This document shows, one piece after another, positions 44,632-53,891 of a stretch of 64,000 nt of DNA. A program made the position numbers and the translations under genes. The stretch spans positions 248,001 through 312,000 of the forward strand of contig JBBIUV010000018.1 in the NCBI GenBank assembly GCA_037440065.1. The letters run 5' to 3'. Numbering within the stretch: the first letter of the stretch is position 1; each line of letters opens with the position of its first letter. The notes beneath the pieces were generated by a model. That model searched no databases, had not been told where the DNA came from, and saw only the letters and a list, made by a program, of their open reading frames with translations. The stretch comes from UBA1563 sp037440065 (GTDB lineage: Bacteria; Bacteroidota; Ignavibacteria; Ignavibacteriales; Ignavibacteriaceae).

Positions 44632-45702
44632 TTGCTAAAAATAATCACAAAGTGTCTAATCTACAATTACAATTCTTTTTCTAAATTTGTAAAAAGATTT
44701 ACTCATATTTTGAATATCAACGACTGCAAACATATTTTAATAGTAAGATTAAGCTCTTTGGGTGATATTTTACTCGCCACTCCACTTCTTCGGTCGTTGA
44801 AGAAGCAAAATCCCAATTTGCAAATCGATTTTCTCGTCCGCTCCGAATATTCCGATCTTTTACATACCAACCCATACATTTCGTCACTACACAGTTTTAG
44901 TCGTGATGATGCAGAAAACAAAAAACTGAAAATCAAGTTGCTTGAAATGAAATATGATTGCATCATAGACCTTCAAAACAATTTCCGATCAAAAATTTTT
45001 CTGAATAATCTTACTGGTGAGGTTTTTACTTTTAACAAAAAAAGATTTGAAAAAGTGATGCTGGTGCACACAAAAATTAATTTACTTAGAGATGCACCCC
45101 CAATTCCAATTAGGTATGCAGAAACAATCCCCGGTTTTAAGCTTGATGAAGAAGGACTTGATCTGTCTATTCCCGAAAACATTTCCACGAGAATTACAAC
45201 CGATAAAAATGTAATCGGGCTTTGTCCCGGTGCAAGACATTTTACAAAACGGTGGCAAAAAGAAAAATTCGTTCAACTAGGGAAAATGTTAATTGAAAAT
45301 GGTTTTGCCGTGGCTCTCTTCGGCGGAAAAAGCGACAGAGAAGTTTGTGAAGAAATAACAAATGAAATTCCAGGAAGTATAGATCTTTCAACAGATGATG
45401 ATATACTCCAACTAGCAAAAGACATGCAGCGGTGCAAAGCGATCGTTTGCAACGACTCCGGTTTAATGCATACTGCTTGCGCCGTTAGAACTCCGGTTGT
45501 AGCAATTTTCGGATCAACTGTTCGTGAATTTGGTTTTTCCCCTTATGGAGGTAAAAATATAATTTTAGAAAATAATTCTTTAACTTGCAGACCCTGTTCG
45601 CACATCGGTAAGAAAAAATGTCCGCAAAAACATTTTCGCTGTATGCTTGAGCTAACGCCGGAACAGGCAGTTGAATCAATAAATAAACAGCTGAAGGTTT
45701 GA
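44632..45702 (+). CDS. Family 9 glycosyltransferase (ADP-heptose:LPS heptosyltransferase-like)
   Basis: A GT9 enzyme of lipopolysaccharide core assembly. The core begins KHILIVRLSSLGDILLATPLLRSL, and the nucleotide-sugar region shows GLCPGARHFTKRW and CNDSGLMHTACAVRTPVVAIFG. The start is uncertain. The open frame begins at a TTG at 44632 with no in-frame ATG before the conserved core; a TTG at 44710 would fit the usual family N-terminus better. Its stop overlaps the next start (TGATG), so it is translationally coupled to waaA. Confidence 0.88.
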   Translation: MLKIITKCLIYNYNSFSKFVKRFTHILNINDCKHILIVRLSSLGDILLATPLLRSLKKQNPNLQIDFLVRSEYSDLLHTNPYISSLHSFSRDDAENKKLKIKLLEMKYDCIIDLQNNFRSKIFLNNLTGEVFTFNKKRFEKVMLVHTKINLLRDAPPIPIRYAETIPGFKLDEEGLDLSIPENISTRITTDKNVIGLCPGARHFTKRWQKEKFVQLGKMLIENGFAVALFGGKSDREVCEEITNEIPGSIDLSTDDDILQLAKDMQRCKAIVCNDSGLMHTACAVRTPVVAIFGSTVREFGFSPYGGKNIILENNSLTCRPCSHIGKKKCPQKHFRCMLELTPEQAVESINKQLKV

Positions 45703-46979
45703 TGGATCTTTTCTGGAAATCCGCTTATAATATTCTTATCGTTCCCTTGTTACTCTTTGCTATGAAGATAGCTCCCTGGTTTAATCAAAAAGTAAAAATT
45801 GGTGTAGTAGGACGAAAACGGTTGTTTGAAGAGTTGATCGTGAATATGTCGTCGCTTAATAAAAAGAAAAAACTTATTTGGTTCCACTCTTCTTCTCTTG
45901 GAGAATTTGAACAAGCAAAACCGATCATCGAAAAACTGAAGCAGAGCAAAGATGTAAATATTTTGGTAACATTTTTTTCTCCTTCCGGATTAGAAAATTC
46001 AAAAAAATATCCCTTTGCCGATGTCGTCTCTTATATTCCGCTTGATACGGCACAAAACGCCGCAAGATTTATTTCGTTGGTAAATCCGGCGCTGCTTGTT
46101 TTGATGCGGTACGATTTATGGCCAAATCACATTTATGAACTTGCGAAACGGAACGTTCCGGTTTTTTTAGTCGATGCAACCATGCGAAGTGATTCTGCGC
46201 GTAAAAATTTCTTCGCTAAAAATTTTCACAAACATCTGTACGGAAAGTTATCCAAAATTTTAACTGTCTCTGAAATAGACACTATCAACTTTAACGCGTT
46301 TGATTTGCCTTCTCATGAAATAGACGCGGTTGGTGACACCCGTTTTGACCGAGTATATCAGCGGAGTTTAGTGGCGAAAGAAAGAAATCTTATTCGAGCT
46401 GAAATTCTGAAAGATAAAAAAGTAATTGTTGCCGGAAGCACATGGTACGAAGATGAAGAAATGCTGCTTCCTGCATTTATGAAATTAACCGAATATGATG
46501 AAAATGTTCTGATGATCATTGCGCCGCACGAACCGACAGTTGTTCATCTTGAAAAATTGGAAAATGATTTTGCTGGAAAGATCAAAACGATTCGCTTTTC
46601 ATCGTTAAATAATTACAAAGATGAAAAAATTATTTTAGTTGATTCAATCGGGATTTTGCTTACGCTCTATTATTATGCGAACATTGCTTTTGTCGGCGGG
46701 AGTTTTAAAAGTAACATTCACAATGTACTTGAAGCTGCGGTGTATGGTGTCCCGGTGATTTTTGGTCCGAAGATTACTAATTCTCAGGAAACAATAAAAC
46801 TAGCACAGCTTGGGGGAGGAATAATCATTCGAAATAAAAGAGAAGCGTACCGATCGTTAAGATTATTAACGATCGATGAATCAATTTGTTCTGTAAAAGG
46901 AAAAATCTCTAAAGACTATGTCCAAAGCAACCTTGGAGCAACGGATAAAATTCTAAAAGAAATGTTCAAAGTACTTTGA
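45702..46979 (+). CDS. waaA: 3-deoxy-D-manno-octulosonic acid (Kdo) transferase
   Basis: A 425-residue GT30 enzyme that adds Kdo to lipid A at the inner membrane. It starts at the ATG 45702-45704, which overlaps the GT9 stop by one base. An N-terminal anchor (about residues 3-22) is followed by WFHSSSLGEFEQAKPIIEKL, the acceptor-binding region, then VIVAGSTWYEDEE, IIAPHEP and FVGGSFKSNIHNVLEAAVYGVPVIFGP, all WaaA signatures. One or several Kdo residues could be added; sequence cannot tell. Confidence 0.95.
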   Translation: MDLFWKSAYNILIVPLLLFAMKIAPWFNQKVKIGVVGRKRLFEELIVNMSSLNKKKKLIWFHSSSLGEFEQAKPIIEKLKQSKDVNILVTFFSPSGLENSKKYPFADVVSYIPLDTAQNAARFISLVNPALLVLMRYDLWPNHIYELAKRNVPVFLVDATMRSDSARKNFFAKNFHKHLYGKLSKILTVSEIDTINFNAFDLPSHEIDAVGDTRFDRVYQRSLVAKERNLIRAEILKDKKVIVAGSTWYEDEEMLLPAFMKLTEYDENVLMIIAPHEPTVVHLEKLENDFAGKIKTIRFSSLNNYKDEKIILVDSIGILLTLYYYANIAFVGGSFKSNIHNVLEAAVYGVPVIFGPKITNSQETIKLAQLGGGIIIRNKREAYRSLRLLTIDESICSVKGKISKDYVQSNLGATDKILKEMFKVL

Positions 46980-46998
46980 ACAAAAAGTTTACTTTCCT

Positions 46999-47511
46999 TT
47001 ATTTCAAATAGCGACTTTTGATAACTTCCAAATGATGTTTCTCGTGTCCGATAGTTACGAATAATATTGCTCTCGCCGTAACTTCTTTTCCGCTCGCTGT
47101 TCCTTTTTGTACAAGCATTTCTTCATCCAATGATTTGAACAATTCCAAATTTGCCGCACTTAAGTGAGTGTATTCGGCAAGCAAACTTTGTAGACTTCTG
47201 TTTTCATATTTACCGTTTTTAACATAATCATTCTCAGAAAATCCTGGTAAAGGATTTTTATCTCCGCGCGAAATTGCCAACACACGATAACCAAAAATTC
47301 TTTCGCTATCAACAATATGAGCAAGCACTTCTTTGATTGTCCATTTCCCTTCTGCATAACGGAATGAAGCTTTCTCTTCGCTTAGGCTTGTAAACAAAGA
47401 AACGATCTCCTCAGCTTGTTGTTTGTAGAAAGAAAAAATGTCGTCTGTTGTTATTAGATCAATATAGCGCTGATAATATGGGGCGTATTCAGTTACATTA
47501 GGTTTCTGCAT
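46999..47511 (-). CDS. DinB-like four-helix metal-binding protein
   Basis: A 170-residue protein of the DinB/YfiT-like superfamily, which are often metal-dependent thiol transferases or hydrolases. The three metal-ligand histidines are in EVLAHIVDSERIF and in VTIGHEKHHLEVIKSRY. The start is the ATG at 47509-47511 behind AAAGGA; an in-frame TTG two codons earlier has weaker support. The preceding aspartame-like asparaginase gene is on the same strand 29 bp upstream. No specific substrate can be named. Confidence 0.87.
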   Translation of the reverse strand: MQKPNVTEYAPYYQRYIDLITTDDIFSFYKQQAEEIVSLFTSLSEEKASFRYAEGKWTIKEVLAHIVDSERIFGYRVLAISRGDKNPLPGFSENDYVKNGKYENRSLQSLLAEYTHLSAANLELFKSLDEEMLVQKGTASGKEVTARAILFVTIGHEKHHLEVIKSRYLK

Positions 47512-47540
47512 TTTCAATATTCCTTTAAATTAAAATTAAA

Positions 47541-48506
47541 TTACTTTTCCCAAATCTTTACTTCTTTTTTACCGTCGGAAGTTGCGAATCCGCGCAGCAT
47601 ACTTTTTGTATTGTACTGAAGCGTAAAATTTCCGTCTTTGTCAACAGCGATCAAACCGCCATCGTTTGGACTCAACCGTTTGTGGATCATTTCAGTTGCC
47701 GCATCACTCAAGCTTGTATTTTTATATTCCATCATTGCGGAGACGTTAAACGCCACGGTGTTTTTAATAAATTTTTCTCCCCAGCCCGTACAAGAGACGG
47801 CGCACGTTTTATTGTTCGCATACGTTCCCGCACCGATGATCGGCGCATCGCCAACGCGCCCCGGTTTTTTCATCGACATTCCGCCGGTTGAAGTTGCAGA
47901 GGCAAGATTTCCGGATTTGTCAAGTGCAACAGCGCCGACGGTTCCTTTTTTCTTTTTGCTGATTTCGTCTTTCTCTTTTTTCCATTTATCGTATCGGTTC
48001 TCTACAATAAAATATTTTGGACTCACTGATTTAATCCCGACTTCTTTTGCAAATTTCTCAGCGCCTAAACCGGCAAGAAAAACGTGCTTCGATTTTTCCA
48101 TTACCGCCCGGGCAAGCGAGATGGGATTTTTGATAGTTTTTATTCCGGTTACCGAGCCGCATGATAAATCACTGCCATTCATAATCGCGGCATCCATTTC
48201 AGCTTTCCCGTCTGTCGTCAGAACCGCTCCTTTTCCGGCGTTGAATAATGGATTATCCTCAAGATAGTTGACCACCTTTTCAACCGCGTCTAAGCTGGTT
48301 CCATTGTTTGCAAGAATTTGTTCGCCAATTTCCAAAGCTTTGTTTAGCGACATGAGATATTCTTGTTTTAAAGAATCGGGCATCTTCTCTTCCATTCCAC
48401 CAGCACCGCCATGGATTACCAAAACATATTTCCCGGTTGTTTGGGCGTTTATTATCAAGCCCCAAAAGAAGAACAAGAAAAACAGAGATGCAAATTTCAT
48501 TTTCAT
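47541..48506 (-). CDS. Exported isoaspartyl peptidase / L-asparaginase (Ntn hydrolase)
   Basis: A 321-residue plant-type asparaginase precursor. A signal peptide (about 1-22, ending INAQ) precedes VLVIHGGAGG. The self-cleavage site and catalytic Thr lie in KKGTVGAVALDKSG, and GGMSMKKPGRVGDAPIIGAGTYA forms the substrate loop. The protein matures into two chains and cleaves isoaspartyl dipeptides or asparagine in the periplasm. It lies between the epimerase and DinB genes on one strand. Confidence 0.94.
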   Translation of the reverse strand: MKMKFASLFFLFFFWGLIINAQTTGKYVLVIHGGAGGMEEKMPDSLKQEYLMSLNKALEIGEQILANNGTSLDAVEKVVNYLEDNPLFNAGKGAVLTTDGKAEMDAAIMNGSDLSCGSVTGIKTIKNPISLARAVMEKSKHVFLAGLGAEKFAKEVGIKSVSPKYFIVENRYDKWKKEKDEISKKKKGTVGAVALDKSGNLASATSTGGMSMKKPGRVGDAPIIGAGTYANNKTCAVSCTGWGEKFIKNTVAFNVSAMMEYKNTSLSDAATEMIHKRLSPNDGGLIAVDKDGNFTLQYNTKSMLRGFATSDGKKEVKIWEK

Positions 48507-48518
48507 AAATTTCTCAAA

Positions 48519-49463
48519 TCAAATTTTATTCTGAAAGAGTTGAATAAAATAATTTATCGTTTCTTTCAAACCTACCATTAAATCATGTTTAGGTTGAAAG
48601 CCGAGTTGCTGTTTTGTTTCTTCAATTGAAGCCATACTATGTTTAATGTCTCCCGCGCGTACTTTTTCATAACGAATTTTACTTTTGCTGTTTGTCAATT
48701 CCAAAACGAGTTTCACAAGTTGATTGATTGAGATTGCAGAACCGCAGGCAACGTTGAAAGTTCCGGTTACGTTTTCTGTAGTGGCAGCAAGTACATTCGC
48801 TGCGACAACATCTTTTACAAAAATAAAATCTCGTGTCTGCTCACCATCGCCATAAATAATGATTTCTTTGTTCTTCAAAGCATTGTTCACAAAGATGGGG
48901 ATTGCCGCAGCGTATTGACTTTTCGGGTCTTGCCGCGGACCAAATACATTAAAGTAGCGAAGCGAAATAGTTTGCAATCCAAAATTTTCTAGGTAAGATT
49001 GAAGATAGTATTCACCGTCAAGTTTCGTAATTCCGTAGGGAGATTTTGGTTCCGGTTTCATCGAAACTGTTTTAGGAGAAACGGGATTATCACCATAAAC
49101 AGCGGCAGAACTGCTGTGCACGATTTTTTTTATTTTGTGTTTTGCCGAGGCTTCAAGGATGTTGAGCAGTCCATTAACATTGATGGAAACGCATTCAAAC
49201 GGATTCTCAACTGATTCCGGTACCGAAATCATTGCAGCTAAATGATGAACGTAATCGGTATTTTCTAAAACTGAAAAAACCGTTTCCTTGTCGGTAATGC
49301 TACCTTTAACAAAAGTAACATTTTCAAATCCATTTAGATTTTTTTCGAAACCGCTTCTCAGATTATCAAGTACAAAAACATCCGCGTTTTGTTTCGACCA
49401 ATATTCAACTATATGACTTCCAATAAATCCAGCGCCACCGGTAACCACAACTTTTTTACGCAT
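48519..49463 (-). CDS. NAD-dependent UDP-sugar epimerase (UDP-glucose 4-epimerase-like)
   Basis: A 314-residue extended short-chain dehydrogenase. The NAD-binding motif is VTGGAGFIGSHIV, the Ser is in HSSSAAVYG, and the catalytic Tyr/Lys pair is in SPYGITKLDGE. RYFNVFGPRQDP and GDGEQTRDFIFVKDV are typical of UDP-glucose or UDP-GlcNAc 4-epimerases. It would feed nucleotide sugars to lipopolysaccharide or the surface polymer. It starts 8 bp after the nitrilase-family gene, so it is in the same operon. Confidence 0.92.
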   Translation of the reverse strand: MRKKVVVTGGAGFIGSHIVEYWSKQNADVFVLDNLRSGFEKNLNGFENVTFVKGSITDKETVFSVLENTDYVHHLAAMISVPESVENPFECVSINVNGLLNILEASAKHKIKKIVHSSSAAVYGDNPVSPKTVSMKPEPKSPYGITKLDGEYYLQSYLENFGLQTISLRYFNVFGPRQDPKSQYAAAIPIFVNNALKNKEIIIYGDGEQTRDFIFVKDVVAANVLAATTENVTGTFNVACGSAISINQLVKLVLELTNSKSKIRYEKVRAGDIKHSMASIEETKQQLGFQPKHDLMVGLKETINYFIQLFQNKI

Positions 49464-49471
49464 TAACCTTC

Positions 49472-50233
49472 CTAAATTAGTTTAATATCATAGAGAAACG
49501 GAAAGTGACTTCTAACTTTCTCAACATTGCCAAGTTCAATTTCAGCCGAATAAAATCCCTCGGCATTTTCAACCGATAGCAATTCCACTCCCATCGGATC
49601 GAACAAACTGCTGAATCCGCTGTAATTGGCTTTTGGATCAGAGCCAACTCGGTTGACGCCGATGATGTAACATTGATTTTCAATCGCGCGCGCTTTTAAT
49701 AATGTTCTCCAATGTTCAATGCGGGTATCAGGCCAATTGGCAATATTTACGATGAGATTAGCTTTTTCTTTTGCATAAAATCGGAACAACTCCGGGAAAC
49801 GCAAATCGTAACAAATTGATAAACCGATTTTCCAATCGTGAAGCATTGTCATCTCCGGAGAGTCGCCGGCTGAGTAGAATTTATTCTCTCCCGCCAAAGA
49901 AAAAGGATGAACCTTGTTGTACTCTTTTACCGTTTCTCCAAAGTAGTCGATATGCACAAGTGAATTGTAAAATTTCTTGTTTTCCTCTTGAATAAATCCG
50001 CCAATGATATCTGTTTGATAAACAAGAGCGAATTTTTTAAAGAAGGAAACCGTATCACCATCAATTGTCTCGCATAATTTCGCGGCATCCATCGAAAAGC
50101 CAGTCAAGGTCATTTCAGGAAAAATCAAAAGATCGGAATCTGTGTATTGTTCTTTTAAAATTCTGAACAATTTTTTCTGATTCTCTTCTTTGTTTTCCCA
50201 AACCGGATTGTATTGCACAAAAGATATTTTCAT
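49472..50233 (-). CDS. Carbon-nitrogen hydrolase (omega-amidase/YafV-like)
   Basis: The start is set at the ATG 50231-50233, which gives the family N-terminus MKISFVQYNPVWENKEEN; a longer frame to 50323 adds 30 unconserved residues. The 253-residue enzyme shows the nitrilase triad: Glu in FPEMTLTGF, Lys in EYNKVHPFS and Cys in SICYDLRFPELFR. Length and motif context match omega-amidase (2-oxoglutaramate amidase), which clears a methionine-salvage by-product. It is the first gene of an operon with the epimerase. Confidence 0.88.
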   Translation of the reverse strand: MKISFVQYNPVWENKEENQKKLFRILKEQYTDSDLLIFPEMTLTGFSMDAAKLCETIDGDTVSFFKKFALVYQTDIIGGFIQEENKKFYNSLVHIDYFGETVKEYNKVHPFSLAGENKFYSAGDSPEMTMLHDWKIGLSICYDLRFPELFRFYAKEKANLIVNIANWPDTRIEHWRTLLKARAIENQCYIIGVNRVGSDPKANYSGFSSLFDPMGVELLSVENAEGFYSAEIELGNVEKVRSHFPFLYDIKLI

Positions 50234-50377
50234 TATTTTATCTCCCGGAATTTTATTAGCTAAATTAACAAATATATCTTGATGAATAAACTCAATTAGG
50301 AAGAAACAAAATTCAATTGTCAAAAGTCAATTTTCAAATTTTGTAATTTGTATTTTGTATTTTGGAGCCTGTCATTT

Positions 50378-50845
50378 ATGACAAAAACAAATGCAGTTAG
50401 AATTTTAGAAGCAGCCGGAATTATCTTTTCAACACACGAATATGAAGTTGATGAAAGTGATCTTACGGGCGAAACGGTTGCAAAGAAAATAAACACCGAA
50501 GCTGACGCGGTTTTCAAGACACTTGTGGCAAGAAATGAAGCGAATGAACTTTTCGTTTTTTGCATTCCCGTTACTACGGAACTTAATCTGAAGAAAGCGG
50601 CAAAAGCCTCCGGCAGCAAATCAATTGCTCTTATTCACGTAAAAGAATTGCTTCCGTTAACCGGATATATTCGCGGGGGCTGTTCTCCCATCGGAATGAA
50701 GAAGAAATTCCCCACCTTTTTAGATGAAACCGCCCAACTTTTTGAAACAATTTTTGTAAGCGCGGGAGTTAGGGGAATGCAGATCCGGCTTTCGCCATTC
50801 GATCTTCAAAAAATAACAGAATCTGCGTTTTCAGACCTAATTTGA
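50378..50845 (+). CDS. ybaK: YbaK/EbsC-type aminoacyl-tRNA deacylase
   Basis: A 155-residue enzyme that hydrolyses mischarged Cys-tRNA(Pro) and related species. The start is the ATG at 50378 behind GGAG, giving MTKTNAVRILEAAGIIFSTHEYEVDE; ten extra residues in the longer frame are unconserved. The conserved Lys lies in DAVFKTLVAR, and GGCSPIGMKKKFPTFLDETA is the YbaK loop. The spacer to the divergent nitrilase gene contains low-complexity TTTTGTATTT repeats. Confidence 0.92.
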   Translation: MTKTNAVRILEAAGIIFSTHEYEVDESDLTGETVAKKINTEADAVFKTLVARNEANELFVFCIPVTTELNLKKAAKASGSKSIALIHVKELLPLTGYIRGGCSPIGMKKKFPTFLDETAQLFETIFVSAGVRGMQIRLSPFDLQKITESAFSDLI

Positions 50846-50926
50846 TGAGAAATTAGTAAAAAATGACTATTGACAGTTGACCAATGATTCGAAATTCCGG
50901 CTTTTATGCCACAATTTATTTAGAAA

Positions 50927-50962
50927 TTTGTTTTTATTTCGGTGGAAAAATTGATATTTTTG
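50927..50962 (+). promoter_or_regulatory. Bacteroidetes-type promoter of the 54-aa basic protein gene
   Basis: TTTG (50927-50930) lies 24 bp upstream of TATTTTTG (50955-50962), which matches TAnnTTTG. The start codon follows 24 bp later behind AGGAG, so the leader is short. Confidence 0.5.
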
Positions 50963-50986
50963 CACTAAACATTAGGAGAAGTAAAA

Positions 50987-51151
50987 ATGGCAAAAGTACA
51001 GAGCTTTGGTGATAAAGCTAAAGGCAAGAAAAAAGACCCAACGGTGAATGTTAAAGTTATTAAATCTGTTAAGACTGATAAGGGAACGTTCAAATTCAAT
51101 GAAAAATTTGTAAGACTTGACGACATCAGCAAGATAAATACGATTAAGTAA
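50987..51151 (+). CDS. Small basic protein, DUF4295-like candidate ribosome-associated protein (54 aa)
   Basis: A 54-residue, Lys-rich protein that short-ORF cut-offs miss. It begins MAKVQSFGDKAKGKKKD and continues with VKVIKSVKTDKGTFKFNEKFV. It has a consensus ribosome-binding site (AGGAG, 7 nt upstream), a matching promoter, and its own terminator. The middle resembles DUF4295 of Bacteroidetes (MVKSPKTGAYSF-like), a small protein usually encoded beside ribosomal proteins L28 and L33. Here it stands alone. The strong expression signals and basic charge suggest an abundant ribosome- or nucleic-acid-binding protein; the family link is by eye. Confidence 0.8.
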   Translation: MAKVQSFGDKAKGKKKDPTVNVKVIKSVKTDKGTFKFNEKFVRLDDISKINTIK

Positions 51152-51175
51152 TTTTACCCGCCAATACTTTTTGAG

Positions 51176-51199
51176 AATGAGGCTGTTTCCAGCCTCATT
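51176..51199. terminator. Bidirectional terminator after the 54-aa gene
   Basis: AATGAGGCTG (51176-51185) and CAGCCTCATT (51190-51199) form a perfect 10-bp stem with a 4-nt loop, followed by a T-rich run. It separates the small basic protein gene from the convergent ferredoxin gene. Confidence 0.8.
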
Positions 51200-51213
51200 T
51201 CATTTTAAATCAT

Positions 51214-51420
51214 TTATTCAGCGATCGACTCAACCGGGCAGACATCTTTGCAGTTTTTGCAGTCATCGCACAATTCTTGTACGATGTATGGATGATCTTC
51301 CGATAACGCAGGGTTAGATTTTCCGTCTAATTCATATTCGGTTCCGGGATAGTAGATCGCATTGTTCGGACATTCGTCAATACAAGCATTACAGCTAATA
51401 CAATCGTCAGTAATTACCAT
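51214..51420 (-). CDS. 2[4Fe-4S] ferredoxin
   Basis: A 68-residue bacterial-type ferredoxin with two clusters bound by CISCNACIDECP near the N-terminus and CDDCKNCKDVCP near the C-terminus (each CxxCxxCxxxCP). The ~25-residue insert between the halves resembles the Alvin/Chromatium-like ferredoxins found across Bacteroidota and Chlorobi. It is a cytoplasmic electron carrier; no partner enzyme is adjacent. Confidence 0.95.
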   Translation of the reverse strand: MVITDDCISCNACIDECPNNAIYYPGTEYELDGKSNPALSEDHPYIVQELCDDCKNCKDVCPVESIAE

Positions 51421-51693
51421 TCTATTTTTTCTCCATTTTTTAAGAATCTGTACATTTTAACAAAAATAATGCCTAAAATATTTATCCAGACTCCCACTTT
51501 TTTTTCTTAAATCGAAAAAAAACGCAGCAGAGTTATCTGTTTAGAGAAAAATGGAACTGACTGTGAGAAAAATTAGCAACTATTTCTCAAAGGCATAGAA
51601 AATCTTTTTTCTTTTTCAAGTTGATAAATAACTATTTTTCGCCGTTCTTTCATCTCCAGAAAATTTCTCTTATTTATTGTACAAGGATCATTT

Positions 51694-53883
51694 ATGCACA
51701 TTCCCGAAGTTATCGCTAAAGAATTAACTATCTCCTCCCGCCAGGTTGAAACCGTTATTGAACTTTTAAAAGAAGGAGCAACCATTCCATTCATCGCACG
51801 ATACCGGAAAGAAAAAACCGGCGGACTCGATGAAGATTTCCTCCGCCAAATTGAAGACCGATTAAATTATTTAACGCTGCTTGAAGAACGAAAAGAAGCA
51901 ATTATAAAAAGCATAGACGAACAGGGCAAACTTACTGATGAATTGAGAGCGAAAATTATTGCGTGCACAAAGCTTCAAGAGTTGGAAGATTTATATCTTC
52001 CTTACAAGCCAAAACGGAAAACTCGGGGAACGATCGCAAAAGCAAAGGGACTCGAACCACTTGCTCTTTTCATTCTTGATAATCCACTTTTTAACGGTGA
52101 TTTTGATGCGAAACTTGCCGAATTTGTAAATGAAGAATTAGGTGTAAAGACAATTTACGAAGCGCTTCAAGGCGCTAAAGATATTATTGCCGAAATGATT
52201 TCCGAACATGCGGAAGTTAGAAAAATCATTCGCGAAATTCTTTTGGAAAGCGTCATCATCAAATCGGAAAAAACAAAAGACAACGCTACCGAAGATACAA
52301 CAAATGAAAAATTAAAGGAGAAAGAACGGAAAGAAGTTTATCAAATCTATTTTGATTTCCAGATTGATATCAAAAAAATTAAGCCGTATCAAATTCTTGC
52401 ACTTAACCGCGGTGAACGTGAAAAGCTTTTGAAGATTGCTCTCGTTCACGATGAAATTGAAGTTCACAACCAAATAAAAAAAACATTTTTAGTTTACCAC
52501 GAATCATTCTTCATGGAAATTTTAGAAGAGACGATTGCCGATTCATTCAAACGGTTGATCTTTCCTTCCCTTGAACGCGAAGTGCGAAACCATTTAACGG
52601 AAGCTGCTGATCTGCACGCGGTAGAAATTTTTGCATCTAACTTACGTCAGTTATTATTGCAGCCGCCGATTGCCGGCAAAATAATTTTAGGAATTGATCC
52701 CGGCTTTTATTCTGGCAGTAAAATCGCGGTTATTGACGCGACCGGAAAATATCTTGAAGGCGCTACAATGTATCCCCATCCGCCGCAAAATAAAATTGAA
52801 GAAGCGAGAAAAATTTTACTTAACTTTATCAAAAAATATTCCGTTGAAGTTATTGCTATCGGTAACGGAACCGCAAGCCGCGAGACGGAACTTGTAGTTG
52901 CCGAATTAATCAAGACCAATAAACTAAACTGTCATTACATCATTGTAAATGAAGCCGGAGCTTCGGTTTATTCAGCTTCTGCGATCGCAAAGAAAGAATT
53001 TCCAGAATTGGAGGCGAGTCAGCGTGGAAACATTTCCATCGCACGCCGTTTGCTCGATCCTCTTGCGGAGCTTGTAAAGATTGATCCGAAATCGATTGGT
53101 GTAGGATTGTACCAGCATGATGTAGATCAAAAATTTCTCGCAAAAAAACTTGATGACGTTGTTGAAAGCAGCGTGAACTATGTTGGAGTAGACGTAAATA
53201 CCGCTTCAACTTCTTTGTTAAATTACGTTTCCGGCTTGAACAAACGGCTTGCGGAAAACATTGTAAAGTTCCGCGAGAAAAAAGGAAGATTCAACAAACG
53301 CGAAGAATTACTTGAAGTTAGCGGAATGGGAGAAAAAGTTTTTGAACAGGCTGCGGGTTTTTTAAAAATTCCGGATGGCGAAAACCAGTTTGATAATACT
53401 TTTATCCATCCAGAATCATATCAAGCGGCTGAAAGTCTTCTCGGGATGTTTAACATTTCTAAAGATAAAATAAAAGAGTCGGGTTCGCTTTTGGATTTTT
53501 TCATCGAGAAAAAAGGGATGAAAAAAACAGCCGAAGAGTTGCATATTGGAGAACCGACACTAAAAGATATTATCGATAACTTGAAAAAACCGGGACGCGA
53601 TCCGCGCGAGGAATTACCAAAACCTTTATTGCGCAGCGATGTTCTTAAAATTGAAGATTTGCAACCGGGAATGAAATTAAAAGGAACCGTCCGCAACGTT
53701 GTTGATTTTGGCGCATTCGTTGATATCGGTGTTAAACAAGATGGACTACTTCACGTTTCGCAAATTGCCAATAAGTTTATTCAAAATCCGATTGAGCACG
53801 TGCACGTTGGAGATATTATTGATGTAAGCATCCTTAGCATTGATAAAGAGCGGGGAAGAATTTCGTTAAGCATGAGAGAGTAA
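51694..53883 (+). CDS. tex: Tex-family RNA-binding transcription accessory protein
   Basis: A 729-residue protein with the full Tex layout. The N-terminal helical domain (IPFIARYRKEKTGGLDEDFLRQIEDR) is followed by a YqgF/RNase H-like domain (about 330-460, ILGIDPGFYSGSKIAVID), helix-hairpin-helix repeats (about 495-570), and a C-terminal S1 domain (about 650-729, GMKLKGTVRNVVDFGAFVDIGVKQDGLLHVS). It binds nucleic acids and has been linked to transcription and toxin gene expression in other bacteria. It starts at the ATG 51694 behind AAGGA; the 273-bp upstream spacer is A/T-rich with no clear element. Confidence 0.96.
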   Translation: MHIPEVIAKELTISSRQVETVIELLKEGATIPFIARYRKEKTGGLDEDFLRQIEDRLNYLTLLEERKEAIIKSIDEQGKLTDELRAKIIACTKLQELEDLYLPYKPKRKTRGTIAKAKGLEPLALFILDNPLFNGDFDAKLAEFVNEELGVKTIYEALQGAKDIIAEMISEHAEVRKIIREILLESVIIKSEKTKDNATEDTTNEKLKEKERKEVYQIYFDFQIDIKKIKPYQILALNRGEREKLLKIALVHDEIEVHNQIKKTFLVYHESFFMEILEETIADSFKRLIFPSLEREVRNHLTEAADLHAVEIFASNLRQLLLQPPIAGKIILGIDPGFYSGSKIAVIDATGKYLEGATMYPHPPQNKIEEARKILLNFIKKYSVEVIAIGNGTASRETELVVAELIKTNKLNCHYIIVNEAGASVYSASAIAKKEFPELEASQRGNISIARRLLDPLAELVKIDPKSIGVGLYQHDVDQKFLAKKLDDVVESSVNYVGVDVNTASTSLLNYVSGLNKRLAENIVKFREKKGRFNKREELLEVSGMGEKVFEQAAGFLKIPDGENQFDNTFIHPESYQAAESLLGMFNISKDKIKESGSLLDFFIEKKGMKKTAEELHIGEPTLKDIIDNLKKPGRDPREELPKPLLRSDVLKIEDLQPGMKLKGTVRNVVDFGAFVDIGVKQDGLLHVSQIANKFIQNPIEHVHVGDIIDVSILSIDKERGRISLSMRE

Positions 53884-53891
53884 AAGTGCAA

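Noticed and set aside
47638..48267. 209-residue plus-strand open frame
   Set aside because: It lies wholly antisense to the asparaginase gene, which has clear motifs and a signal peptide; the plus frame shows no family signature.
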